This document shows positions 45,476 to 54,600 of a DNA stretch of 64,000 nt, piece after piece. Both the position numbers and the translations under genes were made by a program. The notes beneath the pieces are model-generated. The model was not told where the DNA came from. It saw nothing but the letters and a program-made list of their open reading frames with translations, and made no database searches. The DNA is from Flavobacterium piscinae (GTDB lineage: Bacteria; Bacteroidota; Bacteroidia; Flavobacteriales; Flavobacteriaceae), in the NCBI RefSeq assembly GCF_004122145.1, contig NZ_SBKQ01000001.1, positions 1 through 64,000 on the forward strand, written 5' to 3'. Positions within the stretch are counted from its first letter, which is position 1. The number at the start of each line of letters is the position of its first letter.

Positions 45476-48400
45476 ATGATGAAAACAATTTTACGAATGA
45501 AACTCTTAAATGTGTTTTCGATACTTTTATTGATAGTATCGAATTCAACTTTAGGACAAACGACGATTTTTTCAGAAAATATGGGTACTCCTTCGGGAAC
45601 TACTGCTATTTCTGCCCACACATTTGAAAACTCTGGGACTCTCACTTATTCGGGAACAGGAGATGTTAGAACTTCTACCGCTTCAACAGGTTATACAGGA
45701 GCTTCTGCGTCTGGAAATGTTTTTATAACTAGTACTGTTGGAAGAGAATTTGTAATTTCTGGAATCAATACGACTAGTTATACTAGTTTAGTTTTATCTT
45801 TCGGTCATTTTAAAAGCACTACTGCAGGAAATAATGAATTAGTTGTTGAAGTAAGTTCAGATGGAACCTCTTACAATCCTTTAACTTATTCGCGTGCAAC
45901 AGGTTCAGGAACTGCTAATTGGACTTTAATTACTGCTTCAGGTGTTATACCTTCTGTTGCTAATTTATATATTCGATTTAGACAAACTTCTGCTAGCGTT
46001 CAGTTTAGAATTGATGATGTTAAATTAGAAGGAACATTATCTGTTGGTACACCTATTATCAATCCGTCAGTTACTTCTTTACCAACTTTCGGAGATGTAA
46101 ATACCGGTAGCAATTCGGCTAGTCAAACTTTTACTGTAACAGGGATTAATTTAACCGATGTTGTGGCAGTATCTGCTTCATCTGATTTTGAAGTGAGTTT
46201 AGACGATAGTTCTTTCTCAAGTGGTTTTAATTTGTCACAAACCGGCGGGTCGTTAGATGGTGAGCCGGTAACAATCTATGTGCGTTATTCTCCAACTGTT
46301 GCAGGTTTAAATGACGGAACAATTACCTTATCATCAACTGATGCAGATGATAAAACTGTTACTGTTTCCGGTACAGGAGTAATACCAACTCCGGAATTAA
46401 CTGTTTCAACAAACACTTTACCTGATTTTGGAAATATAACTGTTGGTGAAGAATCAACTAGTCAATCATTCACGGTTTCCGGTTCTTTATTGACTGCAAA
46501 TGCTTTAATCGTTGCTCCAGGAGATTTTGTGGTGAGTACAAACGATGTGACTTTTTCTTCCTTTTTAAATTTAGGACAAACCGGTGGTAACATCAATGGG
46601 CAACCGGTTACCATTTATGTGCGTTTTCAACCTTCTTTTACCGGTGCGACCGGAGGAGATATTGAAATTTCTTCTACAGGAGCCACCACACAAATAGTTT
46701 CTTTGAGTGGAACTGGCGTTGACCCAATTATCGGTGCTCCAATTGCCATTGATGCAACCGATATTCAAACCAATTCCTTTATTGCCAATTGGGAGGAAGT
46801 GAGCGGTGCAGCTTCCTATCGATTAGATGTGTCAACAAGTGCTACTTTTTCTAGCCTTGTTTCGGGTTCAACCACAGTAGAGACCTTTACGGCTATAGGG
46901 GGTGGTTCTTCAACTTCTTATTTAACGCGTTCTTGGACTGGAGTGGACGGAGTGAATTGGACGGCTTTTAAATCAAGAACCGATCAAGTTGTAAATACGG
47001 GTGATGATGCAATTACACTTCAAAATGCTGCAGATGCTTACTTAATTTCTGATGAAATTGAAAATGGTTTAACTGCTTTAAGTTTTGATGTGAAACAAAA
47101 TTTTAGTGGTTCAGGCGGAGAATTAACCATTCGCGTATTTCATGGGGCCGGCTTGGCAACAGAAACGAATTTAGGAACTTTTGCATATTCTGCAACAGCA
47201 TCCTCTTTCACTAGTGGAGCCTTGAATATTACCGGAAATTTTATCATTAGAATTGACAATAATACTGCAGCACGTCCGGCAATTGATAATTTAAGTTTTA
47301 CCAGAAATTTAACTGAGGTACCTTCGTTTGTATCTGGATATGATGATTTGATAGTAAACGGATTGTCTCAAACAGTAAGCGGATTAGTAGGAAATACGGA
47401 ATACTATTATAGAGTAAGAGCATTTGATGGAACAACTTCTGAAAATTCAAATGTAATTGCTGTTACAACTTTACCGGAAACAGACCCTTTAATTACAATT
47501 TCAGAAATCGCTTTACCTGATTTTGGTGAAGTAATTGTGGGTACGGATTCATCATCTCAAAGTTTTACGGTAACTGCAGAAAATTTAACGGAAGGTGTTT
47601 TAGTGTCTGCATCGACTGATTTTTTTGTTAGTTTAGACGATAGTACCTATTCTTCTTCTGTAGTATTAACACAAACAGCTGGGGTATTAGACGGAGAGCC
47701 TGTTTTGGTATATGTACGTTTTTCGCCCTCTTCTGTAGGAATAAACAATGGTACAATTACGTTAACTTCTGCCGGTGCTGATGATAAGACGGTATCGGTT
47801 GTAGCAACCGGATATATTCCAACTCCTGAATTAACAGTCTCAACAAATTCATTACCTGATTTTGGAGATGTTCTTGTGGGCGAAGAATCCGGAAGTCAAT
47901 CTTTTACGGTTTCAGGGTCTTTTTTAACGGCTAACGCCTTAATTGTAGCACCTGGAGATTTTGTGTTAAGTACTGATGATGTTTCATTCTCCTCCTTTTT
48001 AAACTTAGGACAGACAGGAGGAAATATTAACGGACAACCGGTGACCATTTATGTTCGTTTTCAACCCTCTTTTAGTGGCTTTACAGGTGGTGATATTGAA
48101 GTTTCTTCAACTGGAGCTATAACACAAATTGTTTCAGTGAGTGGAAATGGAACAGACCCAGTTATAGATGCACCGATTGCAATTGCAGCAACTTCCATTG
48201 AAGCGGACTCTTTTGTTGCCAATTGGGATGCTGTAGACGGAGCTACAAGTTATCTTTTGGATGTTTATTCAATAAGTGAAGGCACTCCTGCAACAGATTT
48301 ATTTATTTCAGAATATGGAGAAGGAGCTCCAGGGAACAGAAAATTTGTTGAAATTTATAATGGTACAGGTGCAAGTGTAGACCTTTCTCAATATGAGCTT

Positions 48401-50362
48401 TTAAGAGCAACCAATGGAGGGGGATGGCCAACAACCGGAACAGCAATTTTGGCTTTATCAGGAACCTTAGCAAACGGTGCAACACTTGTGGTTGCTAATA
48501 ATGAAACTGATGTAACCGGTGCAGATATTTACAATGCTGGATTTGCGGGATGGAACGGAGATGATGCCATCGGATTGTTTAAAAACGATGTGTTAATCGA
48601 TGTCATTGGAACTCCTGATACCGATCCGGGTTCAGGCTGGAGTGTTGCCGGTACTAATAATGCAACAGTTGATAACATTCTGGTTAGAAAATCATCAGTG
48701 AGTGCCGGAAATACGAATTGGTCTACATCAGCTGGAACTTCAACAGAGGATTCAGAATGGATAATTTCAAGAGTGTGGAATGCTTCTGACCCTAGCACAC
48801 CTGAATCATTAGGAGCACATGATTTTGATGGCAATGGTAATACTATTGTTTATGTTCCTGGATTTGAGAATTTATCCGTGAATGGAACTTCTCAATTAGT
48901 TACCGGACTTAATGCTAACACAACTTATTATTATGTAGTTCGTGCTGTTGATGCGGTTTCGACGTCTGTAAATTCGAATGAAATTAGCGTTTTAACTTTA
49001 AATCCAATTCCTTGGTATTTAGATGCTGATAATGATGGTTTTGGAGACGATAACAATGTGATTGTAGCTGTTGAAAATCCTTTCCCAGGATTATATGTAG
49101 CCGTTGGCGGCGACTGCGACGACACTAACAACACAGTTTATCCGGGAGCAACAGAAATCTGCTACGATGGTTTAGACAACGATTGTGATGGCATCATCGA
49201 CAATGGTTGTACGCCAATAGTATCGGTTGTTCAACCGGCACAGTGTGGAATAACGTTACCAACCATTGACAGTTATGTTTATGCCAACTTGGTAGCGGGA
49301 GCACAAGGATACCGTTTTAGAGTAACCAATTTATCAACCAATGAAGTACAAACCATAGACAGAGCTTTGCGTGTTTTCCGTTTTACACAATTAACAAGCT
49401 ATGCTTTTGCAACCGAATATTCGGTTGAAGTTTCTGTGAGAATCAATAATGTATGGCAACCGTTCTACGGCACACCATGTACTGTTTCTACACCGGATAC
49501 CACTACGCAAATTCAAGCTTCTCAGTGTAATACAGCTATTAGTAATTTGAACAATTCAATTTTTGCTGATATTGTACCTTTTGCAACGGGTTACCGTTTC
49601 AGAGTAACGAATACGTTGAATCCTATCGATGTGCAAACGATTGACCGTCCGATTAGAGATTTTAGAATGACTAATTTGGCTTCTGTTCAATACAATACAA
49701 CCTACAACGTAGAAGTTGCGGTTAGAAATACAAATGGAGAATACTTATCGTATGGTCCTGTTTGTAACATTACTACACCATTGTTCCCAACGGTGGGCTT
49801 GGAAGATGCACAATGTGATGAGTATTTGGTAGGTTCTAATACTGAAACATTATTTGCAGAATCTTATCCTGGTGTTGAACAATACCGATTCTTATTGGAG
49901 AACATTAGTTTAGGATATAGCCAAACGGTTGACAGAGCCACAAGAACAGTTACATTAAATAACTTCACAGGTTTAGTACCGGGTGAAATGTATACTGTAC
50001 GTGTAGCAATTCGCTTAAACGGCGAGTGGGGACCTTATGGTAAATCATGTAGTATAATTACTCCTGGTGGCTTCAGACCTGAAGAAGTAACAAGAGTAGA
50101 TGCAAATGGTGTAAATGAGTTCAAAGCGGTTGCTTATCCAAACCCATTTGAAACAAGCTTTACAATTGATGTAAGAACTTCGAACACTGAAGCAGTAAGC
50201 TTGACTGTGTATGACATGGCAGGAAGACTCTTAGAAGTGAGAGAGGTAAAAGCTCAAGACGTTACCAACTACCAATTCGGTAATCAATATCCATCCGGAG
50301 TTTACAATGTGATTGTAACACAAGGAGAAGAAACGAGAGCCGTACGAGTGGTGAAACAATAA
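45476..50362 (+). CDS. Giant secreted repeat protein: anchor-D-like, FN3, lamin-tail and MopE-like modules, T9SS type A
   Basis: 1628 residues from ATG 45476 (ATG 45479 also possible). Signal peptide to about residue 27 (STLGQ). A jelly-roll-like region (about 28-190) is followed by a duplicated block. Each copy has two anchor-D-like beta domains (for example PTPELTVSTNTLPDFGN and PTPELTVSTNSLPDFGD) and an FN3 domain interrupted by an insert: an unassigned beta domain in copy 1 and a lamin-tail domain (LFISEYGEGAPGNRKFVEIY) in copy 2. A MopE-like, Asp-rich putative calcium-binding segment follows (WYLDADNDGFGDD, GGDCDDTNNTVYPGA, DGLDNDCDG). Three FN3-like repeats with QxxQC, YRFRVTN, QTIDR and YGxxC come next, then a type A sorting domain (YPNPFETSFTIDV). 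No enzyme motif is visible; it is probably an adhesin or matrix protein. Confidence 0.9.
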   Translation: MMKTILRMKLLNVFSILLLIVSNSTLGQTTIFSENMGTPSGTTAISAHTFENSGTLTYSGTGDVRTSTASTGYTGASASGNVFITSTVGREFVISGINTTSYTSLVLSFGHFKSTTAGNNELVVEVSSDGTSYNPLTYSRATGSGTANWTLITASGVIPSVANLYIRFRQTSASVQFRIDDVKLEGTLSVGTPIINPSVTSLPTFGDVNTGSNSASQTFTVTGINLTDVVAVSASSDFEVSLDDSSFSSGFNLSQTGGSLDGEPVTIYVRYSPTVAGLNDGTITLSSTDADDKTVTVSGTGVIPTPELTVSTNTLPDFGNITVGEESTSQSFTVSGSLLTANALIVAPGDFVVSTNDVTFSSFLNLGQTGGNINGQPVTIYVRFQPSFTGATGGDIEISSTGATTQIVSLSGTGVDPIIGAPIAIDATDIQTNSFIANWEEVSGAASYRLDVSTSATFSSLVSGSTTVETFTAIGGGSSTSYLTRSWTGVDGVNWTAFKSRTDQVVNTGDDAITLQNAADAYLISDEIENGLTALSFDVKQNFSGSGGELTIRVFHGAGLATETNLGTFAYSATASSFTSGALNITGNFIIRIDNNTAARPAIDNLSFTRNLTEVPSFVSGYDDLIVNGLSQTVSGLVGNTEYYYRVRAFDGTTSENSNVIAVTTLPETDPLITISEIALPDFGEVIVGTDSSSQSFTVTAENLTEGVLVSASTDFFVSLDDSTYSSSVVLTQTAGVLDGEPVLVYVRFSPSSVGINNGTITLTSAGADDKTVSVVATGYIPTPELTVSTNSLPDFGDVLVGEESGSQSFTVSGSFLTANALIVAPGDFVLSTDDVSFSSFLNLGQTGGNINGQPVTIYVRFQPSFSGFTGGDIEVSSTGAITQIVSVSGNGTDPVIDAPIAIAATSIEADSFVANWDAVDGATSYLLDVYSISEGTPATDLFISEYGEGAPGNRKFVEIYNGTGASVDLSQYELLRATNGGGWPTTGTAILALSGTLANGATLVVANNETDVTGADIYNAGFAGWNGDDAIGLFKNDVLIDVIGTPDTDPGSGWSVAGTNNATVDNILVRKSSVSAGNTNWSTSAGTSTEDSEWIISRVWNASDPSTPESLGAHDFDGNGNTIVYVPGFENLSVNGTSQLVTGLNANTTYYYVVRAVDAVSTSVNSNEISVLTLNPIPWYLDADNDGFGDDNNVIVAVENPFPGLYVAVGGDCDDTNNTVYPGATEICYDGLDNDCDGIIDNGCTPIVSVVQPAQCGITLPTIDSYVYANLVAGAQGYRFRVTNLSTNEVQTIDRALRVFRFTQLTSYAFATEYSVEVSVRINNVWQPFYGTPCTVSTPDTTTQIQASQCNTAISNLNNSIFADIVPFATGYRFRVTNTLNPIDVQTIDRPIRDFRMTNLASVQYNTTYNVEVAVRNTNGEYLSYGPVCNITTPLFPTVGLEDAQCDEYLVGSNTETLFAESYPGVEQYRFLLENISLGYSQTVDRATRTVTLNNFTGLVPGEMYTVRVAIRLNGEWGPYGKSCSIITPGGFRPEEVTRVDANGVNEFKAVAYPNPFETSFTIDVRTSNTEAVSLTVYDMAGRLLEVREVKAQDVTNYQFGNQYPSGVYNVIVTQGEETRAVRVVKQ

Positions 50363-50388
50363 GCTAAGTTACTGAGTTAACTAAAGAG

Positions 50389-50416
50389 AAACCTCCGAGA
50401 AATCGGAGGTTTTTTT
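50389..50416 (+). terminator. Rho-independent terminator
   Basis: Perfect 10-base stem AAACCTCCGA / TCGGAGGTTT with a GAAA tetraloop and a T run. Confidence 0.9.
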
Positions 50417-50920
50417 AGTTTAATTTTAATCGTTTGTGAGTTTGTGTTATGGCTTTATCATTTTTGTAATCTATCCATTGTTGACCCTTCCATTTTCGCA
50501 TAAAATTATCGAGGTTTCTCATTATAAAAATATTGTAAATGGCTTTTGTTACATTTGAAAGTTTACCTTGTAAATCTCTTAAACTCATTTTAACGAGGGA
50601 ACTTCTTTCATCAAATTGTAAAGAAAAATTCGATAATTAGTTGGTTTGGATAGTAACAAATCTACATAATCACTCATTTTCATTTTTGCATGAGCTTGGT
50701 TAAAGACATCTTTGTATGATACAGGTCTGTCTTCATATAAAGGAACTAAATTTTCTCCTGCCATCAATTTGATATATTGCAAGTTCTATTTTTTATAAAT
50801 AGACCCATCTGCCGTAAGTTGTTCAATAACAACAGGTTTTTGTTTTTTTACATAATTAGTGTAAAAATCTTTTTTTGAAATAGTTTTAATACGTTCTATT
50901 TCAGTAAGATATAGCTTCAT
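50415..50920 (-). pseudogene. Decayed cupin-like (JmjC-type) domain protein
   Basis: Three pieces of one flavobacterial cupin-like protein lie in order on the minus strand. Piece 1 (50920-50786) starts MKLYLTEIER, contains KKQKPVVIEQLTAD and ends in TAG at 50786-50788. Reading continues in the same frame with NLQYIKLMAGENLVPLYEDR (piece 2, to 50585), so the TAG replaces a conserved Trp codon (TGG in the expected KWNL). Piece 2 ends VPSLK then TGA. Piece 3 (50588-50415, 57 residues, MSLRDLQGKL ... MRKWKGQQWIDYKN) matches, from memory, the C-terminus of the same family. The middle, holding the Fe/2-oxoglutarate-type metal site, is gone; roughly 120-150 codons appear deleted, with a frameshift at the junction. 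Other explanations (three small genes) are unlikely. Family identity is from memory. Confidence 0.8.
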
Positions 50921-50936
50921 AGAATATAAATATTGC

Positions 50937-50969
50937 AAAAAAAATGCTCTTAACGATGTTGTTAAGAGC
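50937..50969 (-). terminator. Rho-independent terminator after bioB
   Basis: Perfect 9-base stem GCTCTTAAC / GTTAAGAGC; on the minus strand it is followed by ATTTTTTTT. Confidence 0.85.
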
Positions 50970-51000
50970 GAAGTTAAAAAAGGATTTGAGTATTTTTTAC

Positions 51001-52086
51001 TTATTTTCTTTTGGTGGAAACCTCAAGATTGCGTTCGATGGTATGTCCCGGTCTAGACCATTTTGGTTTTTCACCTAAAGATTGAAATTTTGAATCTTCT
51101 GCTTCAACAGTTTTAGGTTGCATAATTTTGATAAAAGGTTTTTGTGGTTTTAGACCCAACAATTCAAACATTTTCATGTCCTCATTTACATCCGGGTTTG
51201 GTGTAGTTAATAATTTATCCCCCGCAAAGATAGAATTAGCTCCGGCAAAAAAGCACATTGCTTGTCCTTCTCTGCTCATTTCTGTTCTTCCGGCAGACAA
51301 ACGTACTTGGGTTTCCGGCATTACAATTCTTGTAGTGGCAACCATTCGTATCATTTCCCAAATTTCAATTGGGTTTTGTTCTTCCAGTGGTGTTCCTTCC
51401 ACGGCAACTAAAGCATTTATGGGTACCGATTCCGGTTGAGGGTTTAATGTAGATAAAGCAACCAACATACCAGCACGGTCTTCAATGCTTTCGCCCATAC
51501 CTATAATTCCACCACTACAAACGGTAACATTTGTTTTTCTAACATTATCAATTGTTTGCAAACGATCTTCAAAACCGCGGGTTGAAATCACTTCTTTATA
51601 ATATTCTTCCGAAGTGTCAAGGTTGTGGTTGTAGGCATATAAACCTGCTTCGGCTAAACGATGTGCTTGATTTTCTGTAAGCATACCGAGAGTGCAACAA
51701 ACTTCCATGTCTAGTTTATTAATGGTTCGTACCATTTCTAACACTTGATCAAATTCAGGTCCGTCTTTCACATTTCGCCAAGCAGCTCCCATGCAAACGC
51801 GGGAAGAACCCGAAGATTTTGCACGCAATGCTTGAGCTTTAACTTGTTGAACACTCATTAAATCGTTTCCTTCTATGTTTGTATGATACCGAGCAGCTTG
51901 TGGACAATAGCCACAATCTTCGGGACAGCCTCCCGTTTTTATTGAAAGCAAGGTGGAAACTTGAACTACATTAGGGTCATGGTGTTCACGATGAATGGAA
52001 GCTGCTTCAAAAAGCAAGTCCATCATCGGTTTGTTATATATAGCTATAATTTCTTCTTTGGTCCAATTGTGTTTAGTGATGCTCAT
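51001..52086 (-). CDS. bioB: Biotin synthase BioB (radical SAM)
   Basis: 361 residues. BioB inserts sulfur into dethiobiotin, the last step of biotin synthesis. The radical-SAM cysteines are C54, C58 and C61 in GGCPEDCGYCPQ; later motifs CMGAAWRN, CCTLGMLT, YNHNLDTSEE and RLSAGRTEM carry the residues for the second cluster. The final about 40 residues (KFQSLGEKPKWSRPGH) are a short lineage-type tail. It lies about 15 kb from bioF-bioD-bioA, on the opposite strand, with its own promoter and terminator. Confidence 0.97.
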   Translation of the reverse strand: MSITKHNWTKEEIIAIYNKPMMDLLFEAASIHREHHDPNVVQVSTLLSIKTGGCPEDCGYCPQAARYHTNIEGNDLMSVQQVKAQALRAKSSGSSRVCMGAAWRNVKDGPEFDQVLEMVRTINKLDMEVCCTLGMLTENQAHRLAEAGLYAYNHNLDTSEEYYKEVISTRGFEDRLQTIDNVRKTNVTVCSGGIIGMGESIEDRAGMLVALSTLNPQPESVPINALVAVEGTPLEEQNPIEIWEMIRMVATTRIVMPETQVRLSAGRTEMSREGQAMCFFAGANSIFAGDKLLTTPNPDVNEDMKMFELLGLKPQKPFIKIMQPKTVEAEDSKFQSLGEKPKWSRPGHTIERNLEVSTKRK

Positions 52087-52103
52087 AGTATTATTTTATA
52101 AGT

Positions 52104-52111
52104 CAAAAATA
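52104..52111 (-). promoter_or_regulatory. -7 promoter element TATTTTTG for bioB
   Basis: An exact TAnnTTTG match on the minus strand, 17 bases before the bioB ATG. No biotin-repressor (BirA) style palindrome is seen around it. Confidence 0.45.
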
Positions 52112-52173
52112 CTTATTTTCTCAGGATGAAGTTTAAGAAGTGGGAGAGATTTTTAAAGAAATAATCAACAATA

Positions 52174-53508
52174 TTATTTTTCAATCAAATTCCCTTGTTT
52201 GTCATAAAGAAGAATCCAGTCATTATGACCAAAATAATTCCATTCTGCTTCTGCGAAATCAACAGTGGGGTCAATAAACGTTTTATAGGGTTTGTTGTTT
52301 ACAGAAAGTTTCGAATCAATAAAAATACTAACGGTGACACCTTTTTTTGCAAATTCTTTTTTGATGTGTTGAGCCATTTGCCAAATGCCATCCGGTTTAC
52401 TGGTTACTAAACTAAGTTGTTTACGGGTTAATTTTTCAACAATATTGTATGGTAATTCTTGTTTAGTGTTTTTATCAATTACTTTAAAATGTGTAATACC
52501 GTTTTTTTGTCTAAGCATCATTCGCCAGCTTAAACGATGAGCTTCTTCTGTCCAAAGGACATCACCTTTTATAAAATAATGTCTAATGGGAAGAATAAGT
52601 TGTAAGATAAAAAAAGGGATAAAAAAATAAGTTAAGGCTTTCGAAAAAGTATAACTTTTGTTTAAATCCTCCAATTGAAGTTGTGGTTTCTTTTTGAAAA
52701 AGAGATATCGAATGGTTTCCGGTGAATAAAAAAACACAATAAAACTCAAAGCAAAATAAGGGAAAATACCAATTTGTAGTGTAATCGAATTAAACAAATG
52801 AAATAGCAAACTGGCTATAAGTGCAATATTCCTGGTTTTTTTCCATAGTAAAGCGGGTATAATCAAACCGTCAAAGAAAATTCCGGCATAAGCAATAAAA
52901 ATATGAAACCAATTTTCTGTAAACACCGAACCTAATACTGGATAATTGGATAAGCTGGAAAATAAAATTCCGGTAAAGGTTCCATCCAACCAATCGGGAT
53001 AAAATTTGGCTAAGGTGGCAAAAAAGTATACAATTGCCATTTGAACAATCATTATCCATGAACACCATTGAGGCATTGTCAAACTTTTTAGGGATGGGTT
53101 TTTTTTGACATCCAAAGAAGCATATTGATTGGCTGGAAGAAATAGCATGATTAGACACACCAAGATGAGTAAATAATAATGATTGTTATAAGATGCTTTT
53201 TGCATTAAATAAACGCCTATCCACAGGATAGTAAATGAACCTAATGAAAAGCGATATTTGTATCCCAACATGATAAAAATCCCTAAAACCCCCATCAAAA
53301 TATAATAAAAATACATCCCATAGCCGGGCAGAGGCACTAAGAAATCAAAGCCAATGTGTGGAATAGAAACGGTGGGTTCCATTAAATTTTTTTTAACCCA
53401 ACCGGTAAAAATGGCAACAATACTTTCAGCGGCAATCAATAGCCCAAATGTAATTCTGAATAGAATTAATGGAGCATTATCAATTGGTGTAAAAGCTTTT
53501 TTTAACAT
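52174..53508 (-). CDS. HTTM domain membrane protein (vitamin K-dependent gamma-carboxylase-like)
   Basis: 444 residues. The N-terminal about 300 residues hold several membrane helices with the HTTM pattern, including FRITFGLLIAAESI near residue 17, MQKASYNNHYYLLILVCL, and AKFYPDWLDGTFTGILFSS. The C-terminal about 130 residues are soluble (FKVIDKNTKQELPYNIVEK). Bacterial HTTM proteins resemble the membrane part of gamma-glutamyl carboxylase, but their reaction is mostly unknown. The start codon shares one base with the ribF stop (TAATG), so translation is probably coupled. Confidence 0.85.
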   Translation of the reverse strand: MLKKAFTPIDNAPLILFRITFGLLIAAESIVAIFTGWVKKNLMEPTVSIPHIGFDFLVPLPGYGMYFYYILMGVLGIFIMLGYKYRFSLGSFTILWIGVYLMQKASYNNHYYLLILVCLIMLFLPANQYASLDVKKNPSLKSLTMPQWCSWIMIVQMAIVYFFATLAKFYPDWLDGTFTGILFSSLSNYPVLGSVFTENWFHIFIAYAGIFFDGLIIPALLWKKTRNIALIASLLFHLFNSITLQIGIFPYFALSFIVFFYSPETIRYLFFKKKPQLQLEDLNKSYTFSKALTYFFIPFFILQLILPIRHYFIKGDVLWTEEAHRLSWRMMLRQKNGITHFKVIDKNTKQELPYNIVEKLTRKQLSLVTSKPDGIWQMAQHIKKEFAKKGVTVSIFIDSKLSVNNKPYKTFIDPTVDFAEAEWNYFGHNDWILLYDKQGNLIEK

Positions 53509-54437
53509 TATAATGTTGCTATAAAATGAAGTGCAGCAGTTTTATCTTTAGAAAGCTGTTCTTTCAATTTTTCCAAACTTTCAAATTTTACTTCATCTCG
53601 AATACGGTCCAAAAGTTGTATTTCGATTTTTTTTGAATACAAATCACCTTCAAAATCAAAAAAATGCACTTCAATTGATTTTGATTCTCCGTTGACGGTT
53701 GGATTAAAACCAATGTTCATCATACCATAAACCAATTTGTTTTTCATCCTACTTTGAACAATATAAACACCGTTTTTTGGAACTAATTTATAGTTTTCCT
53801 CAATTTGAAGATTGGCAGTAGGGAAGTTTAATGTTCTGCCAATGCCTTTTCCTTTGATAATTGTACCTGTTAGTAGATAATCGTAACCTAAGTAATCATT
53901 GGCTAATTTTATGTTTCCTTCCAACAGAGCATTGCGAATTTTTGTAGAGCTAACTGAAACTTCATCGATTTCTTCTGCTGAAATTTGTTCTACTTCAAAC
54001 GCGTATTTTTCTCCAAATTCTATTAAATCATTAATGTCAGCAGTTCTATTTCTGCCAAAACGATGGTCGTAGCCAATGATTATTTTCTTTACATTAAATT
54101 GATCTACCAAAATCGATGAAACAAACTCTTCTGCCGTTAGTCTCGAAAATGCCTGATCAAATGGATGGATAACAAGGTTGTCTAATCCGGATTGTTTTAG
54201 TAGCTCGATTCGTTCATCAATTGTATTTAATAGCTTAATCTCAGATTTTTCCTGTAGTACCATCCTTGGATGTGGAAAAAAAGTAAGAACTAAACTTTCA
54301 CATTTACAACTAGTTGAATTTTGAATTAATTTTTCGATAATTTTTCGATGGCCTATGTGAACTCCATCAAAGGTGCCAAGTGTTAATATGGTTTTATTTA
54401 TTGGTTTAAAGTCGTATATGGATTGAAAAGTTTTCAA
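53508..54437 (-). CDS. ribF: Bifunctional riboflavin kinase / FAD synthetase
   Basis: 309 residues, the normal length. The N-terminal adenylyltransferase domain has TLGTFDGVHIGHRKI and GYDHRFGRNR; the C-terminal flavokinase domain has KGKGIGRTLNFPTANL. It makes FMN and then FAD. It is the first gene of a unit with the HTTM protein. No FMN riboswitch is visible upstream; a full promoter lies 13 bases before the ATG. Confidence 0.96.
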   Translation of the reverse strand: MKTFQSIYDFKPINKTILTLGTFDGVHIGHRKIIEKLIQNSTSCKCESLVLTFFPHPRMVLQEKSEIKLLNTIDERIELLKQSGLDNLVIHPFDQAFSRLTAEEFVSSILVDQFNVKKIIIGYDHRFGRNRTADINDLIEFGEKYAFEVEQISAEEIDEVSVSSTKIRNALLEGNIKLANDYLGYDYLLTGTIIKGKGIGRTLNFPTANLQIEENYKLVPKNGVYIVQSRMKNKLVYGMMNIGFNPTVNGESKSIEVHFFDFEGDLYSKKIEIQLLDRIRDEVKFESLEKLKEQLSKDKTAALHFIATL

Positions 54438-54450
54438 AGATTTTTTTTTA

Positions 54451-54480
54451 CAAATTTAATTATTATAAAAAGACTTACAA
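54451..54480 (-). promoter_or_regulatory. Full Bacteroidota promoter TTG-N19-TAAATTTG for ribF
   Basis: On the minus strand, TTG (54480-54478) and TAAATTTG (54458-54451) are separated by 19 bases, an ideal match. Confidence 0.7.
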
Positions 54481-54570
54481 CAACTTTATAATTAATAAGA
54501 ATAATCTAAATCAAAGATTAAAAAAATTACGTAAATAACTAAGAATTAATAAGAATTATTAAAAATATGA

Positions 54571-54578
54571 TATATTTG
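54571..54578 (+). promoter_or_regulatory. -7 promoter element TATATTTG
   Basis: An exact TAnnTTTG match 22 bases before the ATG at 54601. Confidence 0.5.
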
Positions 54579-54600
54579 TCGCTTAATTAATTACCAAAAA

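Noticed and set aside
46045..50080. CRISPR-like periodic repeats
   Set aside because: The repeats are hundreds of bases long, coding and in frame; they are protein domain repeats.
50585..50782. 65-codon minus-strand frame as an independent small gene
   Set aside because: It begins with a TTG one codon after an in-frame TAG and continues the same conserved protein, so it is the middle of a pseudogene.
54490..54560. Direct repeat AATTAATAAGAAT before the metallopeptidase gene
   Set aside because: The region is extremely AT-rich, so two such matches within 60 bases are not informative.
54438..54600. FMN riboswitch upstream of ribF
   Set aside because: The leader from the promoter to the ATG is only about ten bases; no conserved riboswitch sequence fits.
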